A model generated the notes under the pieces. That model saw only the letters and a program-made list of their open reading frames with translations. It did no database searches and had not been told where the DNA came from. From Ruegeria sp. R13_0 (GTDB taxonomy: Bacteria > Pseudomonadota > Alphaproteobacteria > Rhodobacterales > Rhodobacteraceae): a DNA stretch of 64,000 nucleotides. Below are positions 25,718-34,308 of this stretch, in pieces. The translations under genes and the position numbers were made by a program. Where the stretch lies: contig NZ_JAGHRB010000014.1 of NCBI RefSeq assembly GCF_017743995.1, positions 40,969 through 104,968 on the forward strand, given 5' to 3'. The first letter of the stretch is position 1; each line of letters opens with the position of its first letter.

Positions 25718-26623
25718 TCACTCCGGCGCTGTTTGCGGAGCGGGCGCTTCGTCCTTCAACAGCATCAGAAGCGCGAGGATGGTCAGCCCGACCCCACCAA
25801 GAATAAGGCCTGTCGGGATGCCGTTGCCCAGCGCGATCTCCCACAAGATCACCCAGCTTGGGACCAGATAGGTATAGGCCATCACCTTGGCCGAGGGCAG
25901 GCGCAAAGCGGCGAACTGCACCAGTACGAAACTGACAGCTGTTGCAAAGAAGGACAGGTAGAACAGGCCCAGCCACACGATACCCGGAAGGTTGGCCCAG
26001 TCGGTTGCAAGGATATCGCGCCAGCCAAAGCCGGTCAGCAACAGGCACCCGGCGACGAGCGTGCCGAAGGTAAACACCACGGCCGGCTCGCCCCGGTTCA
26101 GTTTGCGCACCATCGGGGTGTAGATTGCATGGGCGACACAGCCCCAGAAATAGATGATCTCGCCCCCTCCGATCGAGAACGCCCGGAACGCCTGCCAATC
26201 AGCGCGAAAAATCACCCAAAGCGCGCCTGTCGCACCGACCACCAAGGCCAGTGCCATCCGGGGCGTTGTGACCTGACGCAACAGCGTCCACCCAGCGAAG
26301 GCGGCGATCACGGGCGTCAAGGTGAACACTGCAGCCGCGCTGACCGGTGGGGCGGTTTGCAGCCCGTAGAACATCAGCACGAAATAGGTGGCGAACAACG
26401 CGCCAAGCACAAGATACCGCCAAGGCGCTTGCGCTGCACTGCGTGGCAAACCGGTGGTGGCCAATGCAGCAAGGCCGATCACACCTGCTGCTATCCCGAA
26501 CCTCACCGCATTCAGCGCCGCCGGGGCGATCTCATTGGCGATGATCGACCCCAACGAGAAACTGCCCGCGACCAGGGCCGAGAAGACCAGCATGGCCAGA
26601 TGGCCACGCGCTTGTGGGCTCAT
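25718..26623 (-). CDS. EamA/DMT-family transporter
   Basis: The 301-residue inner-membrane protein has ten hydrophobic segments arranged as two EamA repeats. Visible pieces are LNAVRFGIAAGVIGLAALA in the first half and LPSAKVMAYTYLVPSWVILWEI in the second, the latter typical of RhaT/EamA exporters of amino acids or metabolites. I use the ATG at 26623, which overlaps the LysR stop in ATGA, rather than the longer open frame. The upstream LysR regulator probably controls it. Confidence 0.88.
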   Translation of the reverse strand: MSPQARGHLAMLVFSALVAGSFSLGSIIANEIAPAALNAVRFGIAAGVIGLAALATTGLPRSAAQAPWRYLVLGALFATYFVLMFYGLQTAPPVSAAAVFTLTPVIAAFAGWTLLRQVTTPRMALALVVGATGALWVIFRADWQAFRAFSIGGGEIIYFWGCVAHAIYTPMVRKLNRGEPAVVFTFGTLVAGCLLLTGFGWRDILATDWANLPGIVWLGLFYLSFFATAVSFVLVQFAALRLPSAKVMAYTYLVPSWVILWEIALGNGIPTGLILGGVGLTILALLMLLKDEAPAPQTAPE

Positions 26624-27498
26624 GGCAGCCAGCCCTTGGACTGGTCCTTCAGGAATTGCAGGAAAGACTGCACCTTGGTTGTGCGATGCAGGTCCACATG
26701 GGTCACCAGCCACAGCTTGCCGGACCATTCCTGCAGCGGCTCCATGACCTCTTCGAGTTCAGGATGGCGCGCGGCCTCCCACCGGGCCATGAAGCCTATC
26801 CCTGCGCCGGCCAGAACCGCTTCACCACAGGTGAAGTTGTTGGAACAGAGGAAGGTCATCGCTTCGGCCGGTGCGTTCGCGCGCAGCCAGCGCGAGAACG
26901 GCGCACGGCTGTTTTCATCGTCATTGCCGACAAAGGCATGGTTGCCAAAATCCTCGACACCCGAAGGTTTGCCGCGCCGCGCGATATAATCCTTGCTGGC
27001 GTAGAGCCCCACCTCCTGCGCGACAAAGGGCTGTACCACGTTGTCAGGTTGATCGGGCGCGGCGCCTGCACGAATGGCCACATGCGCCTCACCATATTCC
27101 AGCCGGAACAGACGATCTCCGGTCAGATAGCGCACGATCAGGCCCGGATGTGACTTCTGAAACTCGGTCAATGTCGGCACGACCAGAGGGGCCAGCGACG
27201 CCAGAGAGGTCACGACCAGCTCACCCGAGACGTCATCGCCGCGCCCTTTCATGCGACCAACCAATTGGTTGAACTGATCTTCTGTGGCTTGGGCCACGCG
27301 CAACAGGTCCTCACCCGCCTCGGTCGGGGTGTAACCGCGCGCATGACGCTGGAACAGTTTCACGCCCAGACGCGCCTCAATGGCGTCGATATGGCGAATG
27401 ACCGTTGCATGATGCACGCCAAGAACCTCGGCCGCGCCGCTGACCGTTCCCATACGGGCCACCTGATACGCGGTTCTGACTTCGTCCCAATTGTCCAT
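26620..27498 (-). CDS. LysR-family transcriptional regulator
   Basis: The 292-residue regulator begins with a winged HTH (MDNWDEVRTAYQVARMGTVSGAAEVLGVHHATVIRHIDAIEARLG, given here in part: recognition helix HHATVIRHIDAIE). A periplasmic-binding-like effector domain follows. The start at 27498 has a good GAGG site 6 bases upstream. Its stop overlaps the DMT transporter start by 4 bases, an unusual same-strand arrangement that couples regulator and exporter. The effector is unknown. Confidence 0.88.
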   Translation of the reverse strand: MDNWDEVRTAYQVARMGTVSGAAEVLGVHHATVIRHIDAIEARLGVKLFQRHARGYTPTEAGEDLLRVAQATEDQFNQLVGRMKGRGDDVSGELVVTSLASLAPLVVPTLTEFQKSHPGLIVRYLTGDRLFRLEYGEAHVAIRAGAAPDQPDNVVQPFVAQEVGLYASKDYIARRGKPSGVEDFGNHAFVGNDDENSRAPFSRWLRANAPAEAMTFLCSNNFTCGEAVLAGAGIGFMARWEAARHPELEEVMEPLQEWSGKLWLVTHVDLHRTTKVQSFLQFLKDQSKGWLP

Positions 27499-27610
27499 CA
27501 CGACCTCATAGTGTGCAATTTCAAACACTCAATGTTGACTTAGCCGAGTTTTGTTCGTCAGCGCAACGCTCATATTGGGAGCAGAGCGAAATTTCCCCAA
27601 TGAGGACATC

Positions 27611-28192
27611 ATGACCAAAACGATCCTGCATATCGACGCCTCGGCCCGCCGTACCGGATCAGCAACCCGCGACCTGTCGCATCGCGTCGTCCAGCATCTT
27701 GGCGCGGAACGCATCATCCGCCGCGATCTGGCCAGCCCCCTGCCCCTGCTGACCGAGGACTGGATCGCCGCTAACTTCACTCCGGCAGACCAACGCGATG
27801 CTGTTCAGCGCGATCAACTGGCCCTGTCCGACGAACTGGTGAACGAACTGCAACGCGCCGATACCATCGTGATCGGCCTGCCCATCTACAACTTCTCGGT
27901 CCCGGCGGCGTTCAAGGCATGGATTGATCTGGTTGCCCGGGCCGGTTTGACATTCTCCTACACCGAAAACGGTCCCAAAGGCTTGCTGGAAGGCAAACGC
28001 GCCGTTCTGGCAATCGCATCAGGTGGCACGGCCGTCGGATCTGAAATCGACTTTGCAACCGACTATGCCAAACATGTTCTAGGCTTCATCGGCATCACTG
28101 ACGTTGACATCGTAGCTGCAGATCAATTGGCAATTGACGCCGACTCGTCGGTCAAAAATGCCCACAAAGCCATTGGTGAACTGGCCGCCTGA
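27611..28192 (+). CDS. azoR: FMN-dependent NADH-azoreductase
   Basis: The 193-residue flavodoxin-fold quinone and azo reductase shows ILHIDASARRTGSATRDLS with the FMN phosphate loop, VIGLPIYNFSVPAAFKAWIDLVARAGLTFSYT with PxYNF around the flavin, and AIASGGTAVGSEIDFA. It reduces quinones and azo dyes using NADH. The start at 27611 follows an AATGAGGA site. A hairpin 28220-28259 after the stop probably ends its transcript. It is divergent from the LysR/DMT pair, which may not be related. Confidence 0.9.
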   Translation: MTKTILHIDASARRTGSATRDLSHRVVQHLGAERIIRRDLASPLPLLTEDWIAANFTPADQRDAVQRDQLALSDELVNELQRADTIVIGLPIYNFSVPAAFKAWIDLVARAGLTFSYTENGPKGLLEGKRAVLAIASGGTAVGSEIDFATDYAKHVLGFIGITDVDIVAADQLAIDADSSVKNAHKAIGELAA

Positions 28193-28219
28193 TCAGGCTC
28201 TGGTCAAAGAAGATCGAAA

Positions 28220-28263
28220 CGTCCAATCTGCGCCGCAGTAGCTTCTTGCGGATTGGGCGTTTG
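28220..28263 (+). terminator. Terminator-like hairpin after azoR
   Basis: The arms CGTCCAATCTGCG (28220) and TGCGGATTGGGCG (ending about 28259) form a mostly paired stem with a few GU pairs, followed by TTTGTC. It ends only a few bases before the ATG of the next gene, so it may also limit ribosome access to that start. Confidence 0.5.
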
Positions 28264-28265
28264 TC

Positions 28266-29006
28266 ATGAAAAAGATCGGAATTCTTGGGGGCGTCGGCTG
28301 GGCCTCGACGGTGGACTACTACCGCGCGATTTCCGAAGGGGCCGGGCGATATTTCGCCGAACGCGGACACGAGTCCCCCCTACCCATTCCACCGATGACA
28401 ATCGAATCCGTCACGCAAGCCAAAACACGGGCCTTGCGCGGTATGGCCGGCGATGAGGCCAGTTGGACCGCATTCGACGCGGTGTTTCGAGAGGCGCTTC
28501 TGACCTTGGAGAACGCGGGATGTGATTTTGGAATCATCGCCTCCAACACTCCGCACGCGCGTCTTCATGCGATCCGGCAGGGCGTGTCGATGCCAATTCT
28601 CAGCATCTTCGACGCGACGGCCGAGGTCACCGCGTCAACAGGCGCTTCACGGGCGCTGGTTTTGGGTACAACCGTGACCATGCAGGCGACCAACTACGCC
28701 GACAGGTTGGCACAGGAGGGCGTCGCCGCGAATGATCGGCTGCCCGAAGCCGAAATCGCCGAGATGCAGGCCATGATCGACAGCGAGTTTTACGGCGGTG
28801 CGTCAGAATCCGCTCATGACCGGCTACTCACCTTTTGCAACAAGCATGCAGAACCGGGCACGGCCATCCTTCTGGCTTGTACGGAACTGCCACTGGCTTT
28901 CCCCAACCATCTGGACGACCCGGTATTCGAAGCCGACGGACATTTGTTCATCAACCCGTCGGCGGCCCATGTCGCCGCTGCACTGAAACAGGCGTTGGAA
29001 GAATGA
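28266..29006 (+). CDS. Aspartate/glutamate racemase-family protein
   Basis: The 246-residue protein has the family N-terminus MKKIGILGGVGWASTVDYYR and the second catalytic region ILLACTELPLAF with its cysteine. The first site, normally CTNT or CNTA, reads IIASNTPH with no cysteine. In the family two cysteines act as opposing acid and base, so this member should not be a symmetric racemase. It could be an L-specific or one-way enzyme, or act on another substrate. It shares no operon with azoR, given the hairpin between them. Confidence 0.8.
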   Translation: MKKIGILGGVGWASTVDYYRAISEGAGRYFAERGHESPLPIPPMTIESVTQAKTRALRGMAGDEASWTAFDAVFREALLTLENAGCDFGIIASNTPHARLHAIRQGVSMPILSIFDATAEVTASTGASRALVLGTTVTMQATNYADRLAQEGVAANDRLPEAEIAEMQAMIDSEFYGGASESAHDRLLTFCNKHAEPGTAILLACTELPLAFPNHLDDPVFEADGHLFINPSAAHVAAALKQALEE

Positions 29007-29537
29007 CTAAGCCAGCCAGGTCACCTCGCATCCGATCCGGTCGAAGAACGCCATCAAATCGGACTGCGTCATCGCGACGGTTCGGTCATTGACCAGCGGG
29101 TGCATATAGATCACATCGGCCTGCTGCCCCGCTGCATCCATGAAGAACCGCACGTTATTCTGCACCCCGTTGATCATCGCCAGCGGGCTGACTGCACCCG
29201 GACGGATGCCGAGGTTCTCCACCAAGCGATCCGCCGAGCCGAAAGACAGGTTACCGATCCCCAATTCAGCGCCCAGCGCTTTGAGGTCAATCTCGCGGCT
29301 CTGCTCCAGCGTCACCAGATAATTGCGCTTTTTCTTGTCGCGCAGGTACAGGTTCTTCAACCGCAACGCATTCTCGCCCGGCACCATGAACTGGCCCTCA
29401 ACTGCCTTCGCATCCTCAACTGTGCGCAGTGGCACATGAGAATGCAGCCGATACGCCAACCCCCAATCATCCAACTGCGCCAACAACGCATCGGAACTGA
29501 GCGGCAATGTATCTTGATAGGCGGATGATGCGTCCAT
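29007..29537 (-). CDS. Aminoacyl-tRNA deacylase, ProXp-ala/PrdX type
   Basis: The 176-residue YbaK-fold protein would hydrolyse mischarged Ala-tRNA(Pro) or a related mistake in the cytoplasm. Diagnostic pieces are LKNLYLRDKKKRNYLVTL, with the conserved KN and K residues, and GIRPGAVSPLAMINGVQNNV, a close match to the GxVTPxxLIN block of PrdX/ProXp-ala. I choose the ATG at 29537 because AGGAGG lies 6 bases upstream. It converges on the racemase-like gene with adjoining stops. Confidence 0.88.
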   Translation of the reverse strand: MDASSAYQDTLPLSSDALLAQLDDWGLAYRLHSHVPLRTVEDAKAVEGQFMVPGENALRLKNLYLRDKKKRNYLVTLEQSREIDLKALGAELGIGNLSFGSADRLVENLGIRPGAVSPLAMINGVQNNVRFFMDAAGQQADVIYMHPLVNDRTVAMTQSDLMAFFDRIGCEVTWLA

Positions 29538-29625
29538 GAGAGCCTCCTGTTTGAAGCGCTCATCGCGCAACACGCGGGCAAATTCAAGCCACGACAGCCC
29601 CAGAATTCGATGCTAGCGTGCCGCC

Positions 29626-30144
29626 ATGAAAGTTACGCGCAACACCCCCGACCAATTGATCCTATCCAATACACCCTGGCTGATGGGCATCATGCTGGTT
29701 GTCTTCATCCTCTGTTTCGTCGGCGCAGGCCTCTTCATGGCCACCGAAGGGGGTGAGGGTATCTTTTTTGGCATTTTCTTTGCACTGGTCGGTGGAGGTT
29801 TGGGCTTTGGCGCCTTCTGCGTCTTTGTGCGACGCGTGCAGGTCATACTCGACCGTCGCACAAACAGCATCGTGATCCGTCGCCAATCGATCTTTGGTTA
29901 TGACACCGTGGAACATGATCTGTCGAACCTCTCCCATGCCGAGGTGGAGACCACCACCTCGAGCCGCAAAGGAACCTCGTCCAAGATGCATCGCCCTGTT
30001 CTAATCCTGGAAAAGGGTATGAGCGCCGGCCGTCACCCGATTGTCGAAGCCTATGTCAGCGGAGGCGGCGCGCAGAGGTTGGTCGATGCGGTCAATGATT
30101 GGCTTCCGGCGCACAAGGTTGACTCTGACAGCCAATCCGCCTAA
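29626..30144 (+). CDS. Conserved membrane protein, unknown function
   Basis: The 172-residue protein has a short cytosolic start, two close transmembrane helices (about 21-40 and 46-67, with a GEG turn), and a C-terminal beta-rich domain. That domain includes VQVILDRRTNSIVIRRQSIFGYDTVEHDL, resembling the PH-like fold of YdbS-type membrane proteins. I infer no function. It stands alone upstream of ffh, with 208 bases between them. Confidence 0.65.
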   Translation: MKVTRNTPDQLILSNTPWLMGIMLVVFILCFVGAGLFMATEGGEGIFFGIFFALVGGGLGFGAFCVFVRRVQVILDRRTNSIVIRRQSIFGYDTVEHDLSNLSHAEVETTTSSRKGTSSKMHRPVLILEKGMSAGRHPIVEAYVSGGGAQRLVDAVNDWLPAHKVDSDSQSA

Positions 30145-30189
30145 AGCCCCATCCAAACATCCGGAAGCGTATGACCTTCCGGTCCCTTG

Positions 30190-30285
30190 AGTCGTTCAGG
30201 GATCGCCCCCCACCAGCGAGTTTCGCCCGTGGGGGCAATGCCATTTGGCATTACCCCCACGTCTAATTCAGTGGGAGGGGGCAAT
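30190..30285 (+). promoter_or_regulatory. Structured leader upstream of ffh
   Basis: Between 30144 and the ffh start at 30353 lies a 16-bp stem (30228-30243 with 30246-30261, one mismatch, 2-base loop). It is flanked by a C-rich block, CCCCCCACC (about 30206-30214), and a G-rich block, GTGGGAGGGGG (about 30271-30281). The C-rich block can pair with the left arm and the G-rich block with the right arm, so alternative folds are possible. No T-tract follows. It might be an RNA regulator, a recombination relic or a REP-like unit. Confidence 0.45.
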
Positions 30286-30352
30286 TGTGCATTTAACCGG
30301 CGTTTCCTACTTAGGGGATGCCACATCTAAACCGGCATAGGAGGCCGAAGGC

Positions 30353-31855
30353 ATGTTTGAAAATCTATCCGAACGCCTCTCTGGCGTCTTTGACCGGCTG
30401 ACCAAACAAGGCGCGCTGTCCGAGGAAGACGTCAAAACCGCCCTGCGCGAGGTTCGCGTTGCCCTGCTTGAGGCCGATGTCTCGCTGCCCGTCGCACGCG
30501 CGTTCGTCAAAAAGGTGCAGGAACAGGCGACCGGACAGGCGGTGACCAAGTCGATCACACCCGGTCAGCAGGTCGTAAAGATCGTGCATGACGCACTGGT
30601 CGAAACCCTGCGTGGCGAGGAAGACCCCGGCAAACTGAAGATCGACAACCCACCCGCTCCGATCCTGATGGTCGGCCTGCAGGGCTCGGGCAAAACGACC
30701 ACCACCGGTAAGCTCGCCAAACGACTGAAAGAGAAAGAGGGCAAGAAGGTCCTGATGGCCTCGCTCGACGTCTATCGCCCGGCGGCGATGGATCAGCTGG
30801 CCGTCCTGGGGTCTCAGGTCGGCGTCGATACGCTGCCGATCGTTCCGGGCCAGTCGCCGGTCGACATCGCCAAACGCGCTAAGCAGCAGGCGACACTGGG
30901 CGGCTATGACGTCTACATACTCGACACCGCGGGCCGTCTGCATATCGACGAAGTCCTGATGGACGAGGTGGAACAGGTCCGCAACGCGGTTGATCCGCGC
31001 GAAACTCTGCTGGTCGTCGACGGCCTGACCGGTCAGGTGGCCGTTGAAGTGGCCGAGGAATTTGACGCCAAGGTCGGCATCTCGGGCGTCGTCCTGACCC
31101 GAATGGACGGTGACGGACGCGGTGGTGCAGCGCTGTCGATGCGCGCGGTCACCGGCAAGCCGATCCGCTTTGTCGGTCTGGGCGAAAAGATGGATGCGCT
31201 CGAAACTTTCGAGCCGGACCGGATCGCCGGTCGTATTCTGGGCATGGGCGACATCGTTGCTCTGGTCGAAAAAGCCCAGGAAACGATGGAGATGGAACAG
31301 ACCGAGCGCATGATGAAGCGCATGGTCAAAGGTCAGTTCAACATGAATGACCTAAAAATGCAGCTGGAACAGATGATCCAGATGGGCGGCATGCAGGGCA
31401 TGATGGGTATGATGCCGGGCATGGGCAAGATGGCCAAGCAGATGGATCAGGCTGGTCTCGACGACAAGATCCTGCGCCAGCAGATCGCCATGATCCAGTC
31501 GATGACCAAACGCGAACGCGCCAACCCGCAGCTGCTGCAGGCCAGCCGCAAGAAGCGCATTGCCGCAGGGTCGGGGATGGAGGTCAGCGACCTCAACAAA
31601 CTGCTCAAGATGCACCGGCAGATGTCGGACATGATGAAGAAGATGGGCAAGATGGGCAAAGGCAAGATGCTGAAACAGGCCATGAAGGGCATGTTCGGCA
31701 AAGGCGGCCCCTCGCCCGAGGACATGGCCGCAGGCATGGACCCCAAGGCGCTGGAACAGGCGGCCAAGGCGATGGGTGGCCGCGGCGGCTTGCCCGGAAT
31801 GGGTGGCGGCATGGCCCTACCTCCGGGGCTCAGCGGGTTCGGGAAGAAGAAGTAA
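30353..31855 (+). CDS. ffh: Signal recognition particle protein Ffh
   Basis: Ffh binds signal sequences of nascent membrane proteins and, with 4.5S RNA, delivers them to FtsY. The 500-residue product has the N domain (1-88) and the G domain with GLQGSGKTTTTGKLA, DVYRPAAMDQL, LDTAGRLHID and TRMDGDGRGGAAL. A methionine-rich M domain (from about 325, many MMxxMP and QMGGMQGMMG runs) forms the signal-peptide groove. The start has GGAGG 10 bases upstream. It heads the SRP/ribosome block with GNAT genes and rpsP. Confidence 0.98.
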   Translation: MFENLSERLSGVFDRLTKQGALSEEDVKTALREVRVALLEADVSLPVARAFVKKVQEQATGQAVTKSITPGQQVVKIVHDALVETLRGEEDPGKLKIDNPPAPILMVGLQGSGKTTTTGKLAKRLKEKEGKKVLMASLDVYRPAAMDQLAVLGSQVGVDTLPIVPGQSPVDIAKRAKQQATLGGYDVYILDTAGRLHIDEVLMDEVEQVRNAVDPRETLLVVDGLTGQVAVEVAEEFDAKVGISGVVLTRMDGDGRGGAALSMRAVTGKPIRFVGLGEKMDALETFEPDRIAGRILGMGDIVALVEKAQETMEMEQTERMMKRMVKGQFNMNDLKMQLEQMIQMGGMQGMMGMMPGMGKMAKQMDQAGLDDKILRQQIAMIQSMTKRERANPQLLQASRKKRIAAGSGMEVSDLNKLLKMHRQMSDMMKKMGKMGKGKMLKQAMKGMFGKGGPSPEDMAAGMDPKALEQAAKAMGGRGGLPGMGGGMALPPGLSGFGKKK

Positions 31856-31911
31856 CGTGGCCTTCACCCCTGTATATCCATGCGCTCATGCGCCAAACCG
31901 GAGGTCCTGCA

Positions 31912-32490
31912 ATGACCTTCCGGTTTGAAGCTGCGCCGAACGCTCAGGGGGTTGAGCTAGCGGTTCGGGTGGCGGCTGCGATTCCAACGCTCAAAACCGA
32001 GCGCTTGATTCTACGCGCGCCTCAATTGTCGGATTTCGACACCTACGCCCAGATCGTTGCCAGTCCGCGAGCGCGGTATTTGACCGTCATGTCGCGTGAG
32101 GACGCGTGGTACGATTTCGCACAGATGGTCGCCATCTGGTCGCTGCGCGGCCACGGGTTGTGGTCGGTTGAAGCGCAGGCCGATGGTCAACTGCTGGGCT
32201 TCGTCGTTCTTGGGTTCGAGCCTGAGGACCCGGAACCCGAGCTGGGCTTTATCTTCACCGAAGAGGGCGAAGGCCACGGATATGCGTTCGAAGCAGCCAG
32301 CGCGGCGCGTGATTTTGCCTTCGACCAGTTGGGTTGGAACACAATCGCAAGCTTCATCGTGAAGGGAAATGCGCGGTCGCAACGTCTGGCCGAACGGCTG
32401 GGCGCGTCCGTCGAACGTGAGATTGCTGAGGCCGATGGGACCACTCTGGTCTATCGTCACCTGCCTGCCCAAGCCGGGGAATTGGTATGA
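31912..32490 (+). CDS. GNAT acetyltransferase 1 (RimJ/RimL-type)
   Basis: The 192-residue GNAT protein is the first of three tandem paralogues. The shared opening is LKTERLILRAP, followed by ELGFIFTEEGEGHGYAFEAA, the acetyl-CoA pyrophosphate loop region, and TIASFIVKGNARSQRLAERLGA near the end. The closest family is RimJ/RimL/Acetyltransf_3, which acetylates protein N-termini or small molecules. I place the start at 31912, where GGAGG precedes it. It overlaps the next gene by 4 bases. Confidence 0.85.
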   Translation: MTFRFEAAPNAQGVELAVRVAAAIPTLKTERLILRAPQLSDFDTYAQIVASPRARYLTVMSREDAWYDFAQMVAIWSLRGHGLWSVEAQADGQLLGFVVLGFEPEDPEPELGFIFTEEGEGHGYAFEAASAARDFAFDQLGWNTIASFIVKGNARSQRLAERLGASVEREIAEADGTTLVYRHLPAQAGELV

Positions 32491-33035
32491 CCTTGCTTAC
32501 TATTCCCCAACTTGAAACCGAACGCCTGATCATGCGCGCGCCGTCTGAGGCTGATCTGGACGCCGATACCGCGTTCTTCGCCAGCGAGGCCGCGAAATTC
32601 GTCGGTGGACCGCTGCGCCGGGATGAGGTGTGGCGGGTGTTTGCCTCGCTTCTGGGGCATTGGGTTGTGCGCGGTTACGGGTATTGGAGCGTCGACGAGA
32701 AAGACACCGGCGCTTATGTCGGGCGCATCGGCCTTTGGTTCCCCGAAGGCTGGCCCGAACCTGAGATCGGCTGGACACTGATGAATCATGCCACCGGCAA
32801 AGGCTATGCGACCGAAGCGGCGATGGCCGCCCGGGCGCATGCCTATGATGTGCTGGGATGGGAGACGGCGATCTCGCTGATCGATCTGGACAACCACGCC
32901 AGCAAGGCAGTGGCCAAACGCCTGGGCGCGCAGTTCGAATACCACTATGACCACCCCAAATATGGGCGTTCCGAAATCTGGCGGCACCCTGCCCCGGGCG
33001 ATCTGATCAATGGCGGTATGGAGGCCTACGCATGA
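32487..33035 (+). CDS. GNAT acetyltransferase 2 (RimJ/RimL-type)
   Basis: The 182-residue second paralogue shows LETERLIMRAPSEADLDAD, a Gly/Trp-rich middle GRIGLWFPEGWPEPEIGW, NHATGKGYATEAAMAARAHAYD, and a late LIDLDNHASKAVAKRLGA. The pattern copies that of the first and third genes, so the three arose by duplication. The start overlaps the stop of gene 1 in ATGA, and its stop overlaps gene 3. Substrate unknown; neighbouring ribosomal proteins are possible targets but there is no direct evidence. Confidence 0.85.
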   Translation: MTLLTIPQLETERLIMRAPSEADLDADTAFFASEAAKFVGGPLRRDEVWRVFASLLGHWVVRGYGYWSVDEKDTGAYVGRIGLWFPEGWPEPEIGWTLMNHATGKGYATEAAMAARAHAYDVLGWETAISLIDLDNHASKAVAKRLGAQFEYHYDHPKYGRSEIWRHPAPGDLINGGMEAYA

Positions 33036-33571
33036 CAACCTTCACAATCCCCACCGTCGAAACCGACCGCCTGCTTCTGCGCGCGCCACATTTGGATGAT
33101 CTGCCTGCGATGACCGAATTCTTCGCGACAAGCCGCAGCCATATGGTCGGCGGACCCAAGGATGCCTTCGAATGCTGGGGCTCATTGTCGAACCGGCTGG
33201 GACATTGGGCGCTGCGTGGCTATGGCCTGTGGCATCTGACCGAGAAAGCCGGCGGTGCGTTCGTCGGGTGGGCTGGCATGATCTACGTCCCCGGATGGGC
33301 CGAGCCCGAACTGGGCTGGACACTGATGGCCGAGGCCGAAGGCAAAGGGCTGGGTTTCGAAGCTGCGTATGCAGCGCGTGACTATGCGGCACGTCATCAG
33401 GGGCTGAACGGAGTTATCTCGTACATCGCCCATGCCAACGATCGCTCGCGCGTTTTGGCGGAGCGGCTTGGTGCGACGCTGGAAATCGAAAGAGCTGAGC
33501 TGCTGGGCAAACACGCCCAGATCTGGCGCCATCCGAAGATAGATTTGACCACCGAGAGGACCGGCCAATGA
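33032..33571 (+). CDS. GNAT acetyltransferase 3 (RimJ/RimL-type)
   Basis: The 179-residue third paralogue has VETDRLLLRAPHLDDL, WAGMIYVPGWAEPELGW, AEGKGLGFEAAYAARDYA and AHANDRSRVLAERLGATLE. It is most like gene 2 in its central block, so these two probably share the latest duplication. It overlaps gene 2 upstream and the chorismate mutase gene downstream by 4 bases each, forming a tightly coupled translation unit. Function beyond acetyl transfer is not deducible. Confidence 0.85.
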   Translation: MTTFTIPTVETDRLLLRAPHLDDLPAMTEFFATSRSHMVGGPKDAFECWGSLSNRLGHWALRGYGLWHLTEKAGGAFVGWAGMIYVPGWAEPELGWTLMAEAEGKGLGFEAAYAARDYAARHQGLNGVISYIAHANDRSRVLAERLGATLEIERAELLGKHAQIWRHPKIDLTTERTGQ

Positions 33572-33864
33572 CCAACCCCGTGACTCAGGCCGCCGCGCTG
33601 TTGAAAGACCATCGCGAAAGCATCGACCGGCTGGATGCGATCCTTGTCTACACGCTGGGTGAGCGGTTCAAGCACACGCAGGCCGTTGGCAAGCTCAAGG
33701 CCGCACACGACCTTCCCCCGTCCGATCCCTCGCGCGAGGCTGCGCAGATTGCACGGTTAGAAGACCTGGCGAAAGAGGCCGATCTGGACCCCGATTTCGC
33801 CAAGGCTTTCCTGAATTTCATCATTCAGGAAGTCATCCGACACCATAAGAAACACCAGAACTAA
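33568..33864 (+). CDS. Chorismate mutase (AroQ type)
   Basis: Chorismate mutase converts chorismate to prephenate for tyrosine and phenylalanine. The 98-residue all-helical product shows the AroQ active-site pattern: HRESIDRLDAILVYTLGERF with two arginines, AVGKLKAAH with the lysine, and DPSREAAQIARL with the Arg-Glu pair. The C-terminal helix is FLNFIIQEVIRHHKK. It is translationally coupled to the third GNAT gene (ATGA), and rpsP begins 42 bases later. Confidence 0.85.
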   Translation: MTNPVTQAAALLKDHRESIDRLDAILVYTLGERFKHTQAVGKLKAAHDLPPSDPSREAAQIARLEDLAKEADLDPDFAKAFLNFIIQEVIRHHKKHQN

Positions 33865-33906
33865 ACCGGCACCACGCCGGATACGCCATTCAAAGGAGAT
33901 ACCACC

Positions 33907-34296
33907 ATGGCAATGAAAATTCGTCTCGCCCGCGGCGGCTCGAAAAAACGTCCCTTCTATCGCATTGTTGCGGCTGACAGCCGTATGCCCCGCGATGGCC
34001 GTTTCATCGAGAAACTGGGCACCTACAACCCGCTGCTGCCGAAAGACAGCGAAGAGCGCGTGAAAATGAACATGGAACGCATCCAGTACTGGCTGGATCA
34101 GGGCGCTCAGCCCACCGACCGTATCGCGCGTATGCTCGAAGCTGCTGGCACCCGTGACAAAGCCGAGCGCAACAACCCGAACAAGGGTACTCCGGGCAAG
34201 AAAGCCCAAGAGCGCGCGGAAGAGAAAGCTGCAAAGGCTGCTGAAGCTGCCGAGGCTGCTGCTGCACCGGCTGAAGAAGCTGCAGCAGAAGAATAA
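33907..34296 (+). CDS. rpsP: 30S ribosomal protein S16
   Basis: S16 stabilises the 5' domain of 16S rRNA during 30S assembly. The first 80 residues ([26 protein letters not shown] and on) follow the family closely. The 129-residue protein then carries a C-terminal extension of Lys, Glu and Ala ([18 protein letters not shown] and more) that makes it longer than the 82-residue E. coli protein; such tails are common in alphaproteobacteria. AAAGGAGA lies just before the ATG. The bluB gene follows after 12 bases. Confidence 0.98.
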   Translation: MAMKIRLARGGSKKRPFYRIVAADSRMPRDGRFIEKLGTYNPLLPKDSEERVKMNMERIQYWLDQGAQPTDRIARMLEAAGTRDKAERNNPNKGTPGKKAQERAEEKAAKAAEAAEAAAAPAEEAAAEE

Positions 34297-34308
34297 GCAG
34301 GCTGACGC

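Noticed and set aside
30145..30352. 4.5S RNA gene beside ffh
   Set aside because: The GGAA-tetraloop helix typical of SRP RNA is absent, and the palindrome does not fit its fold.
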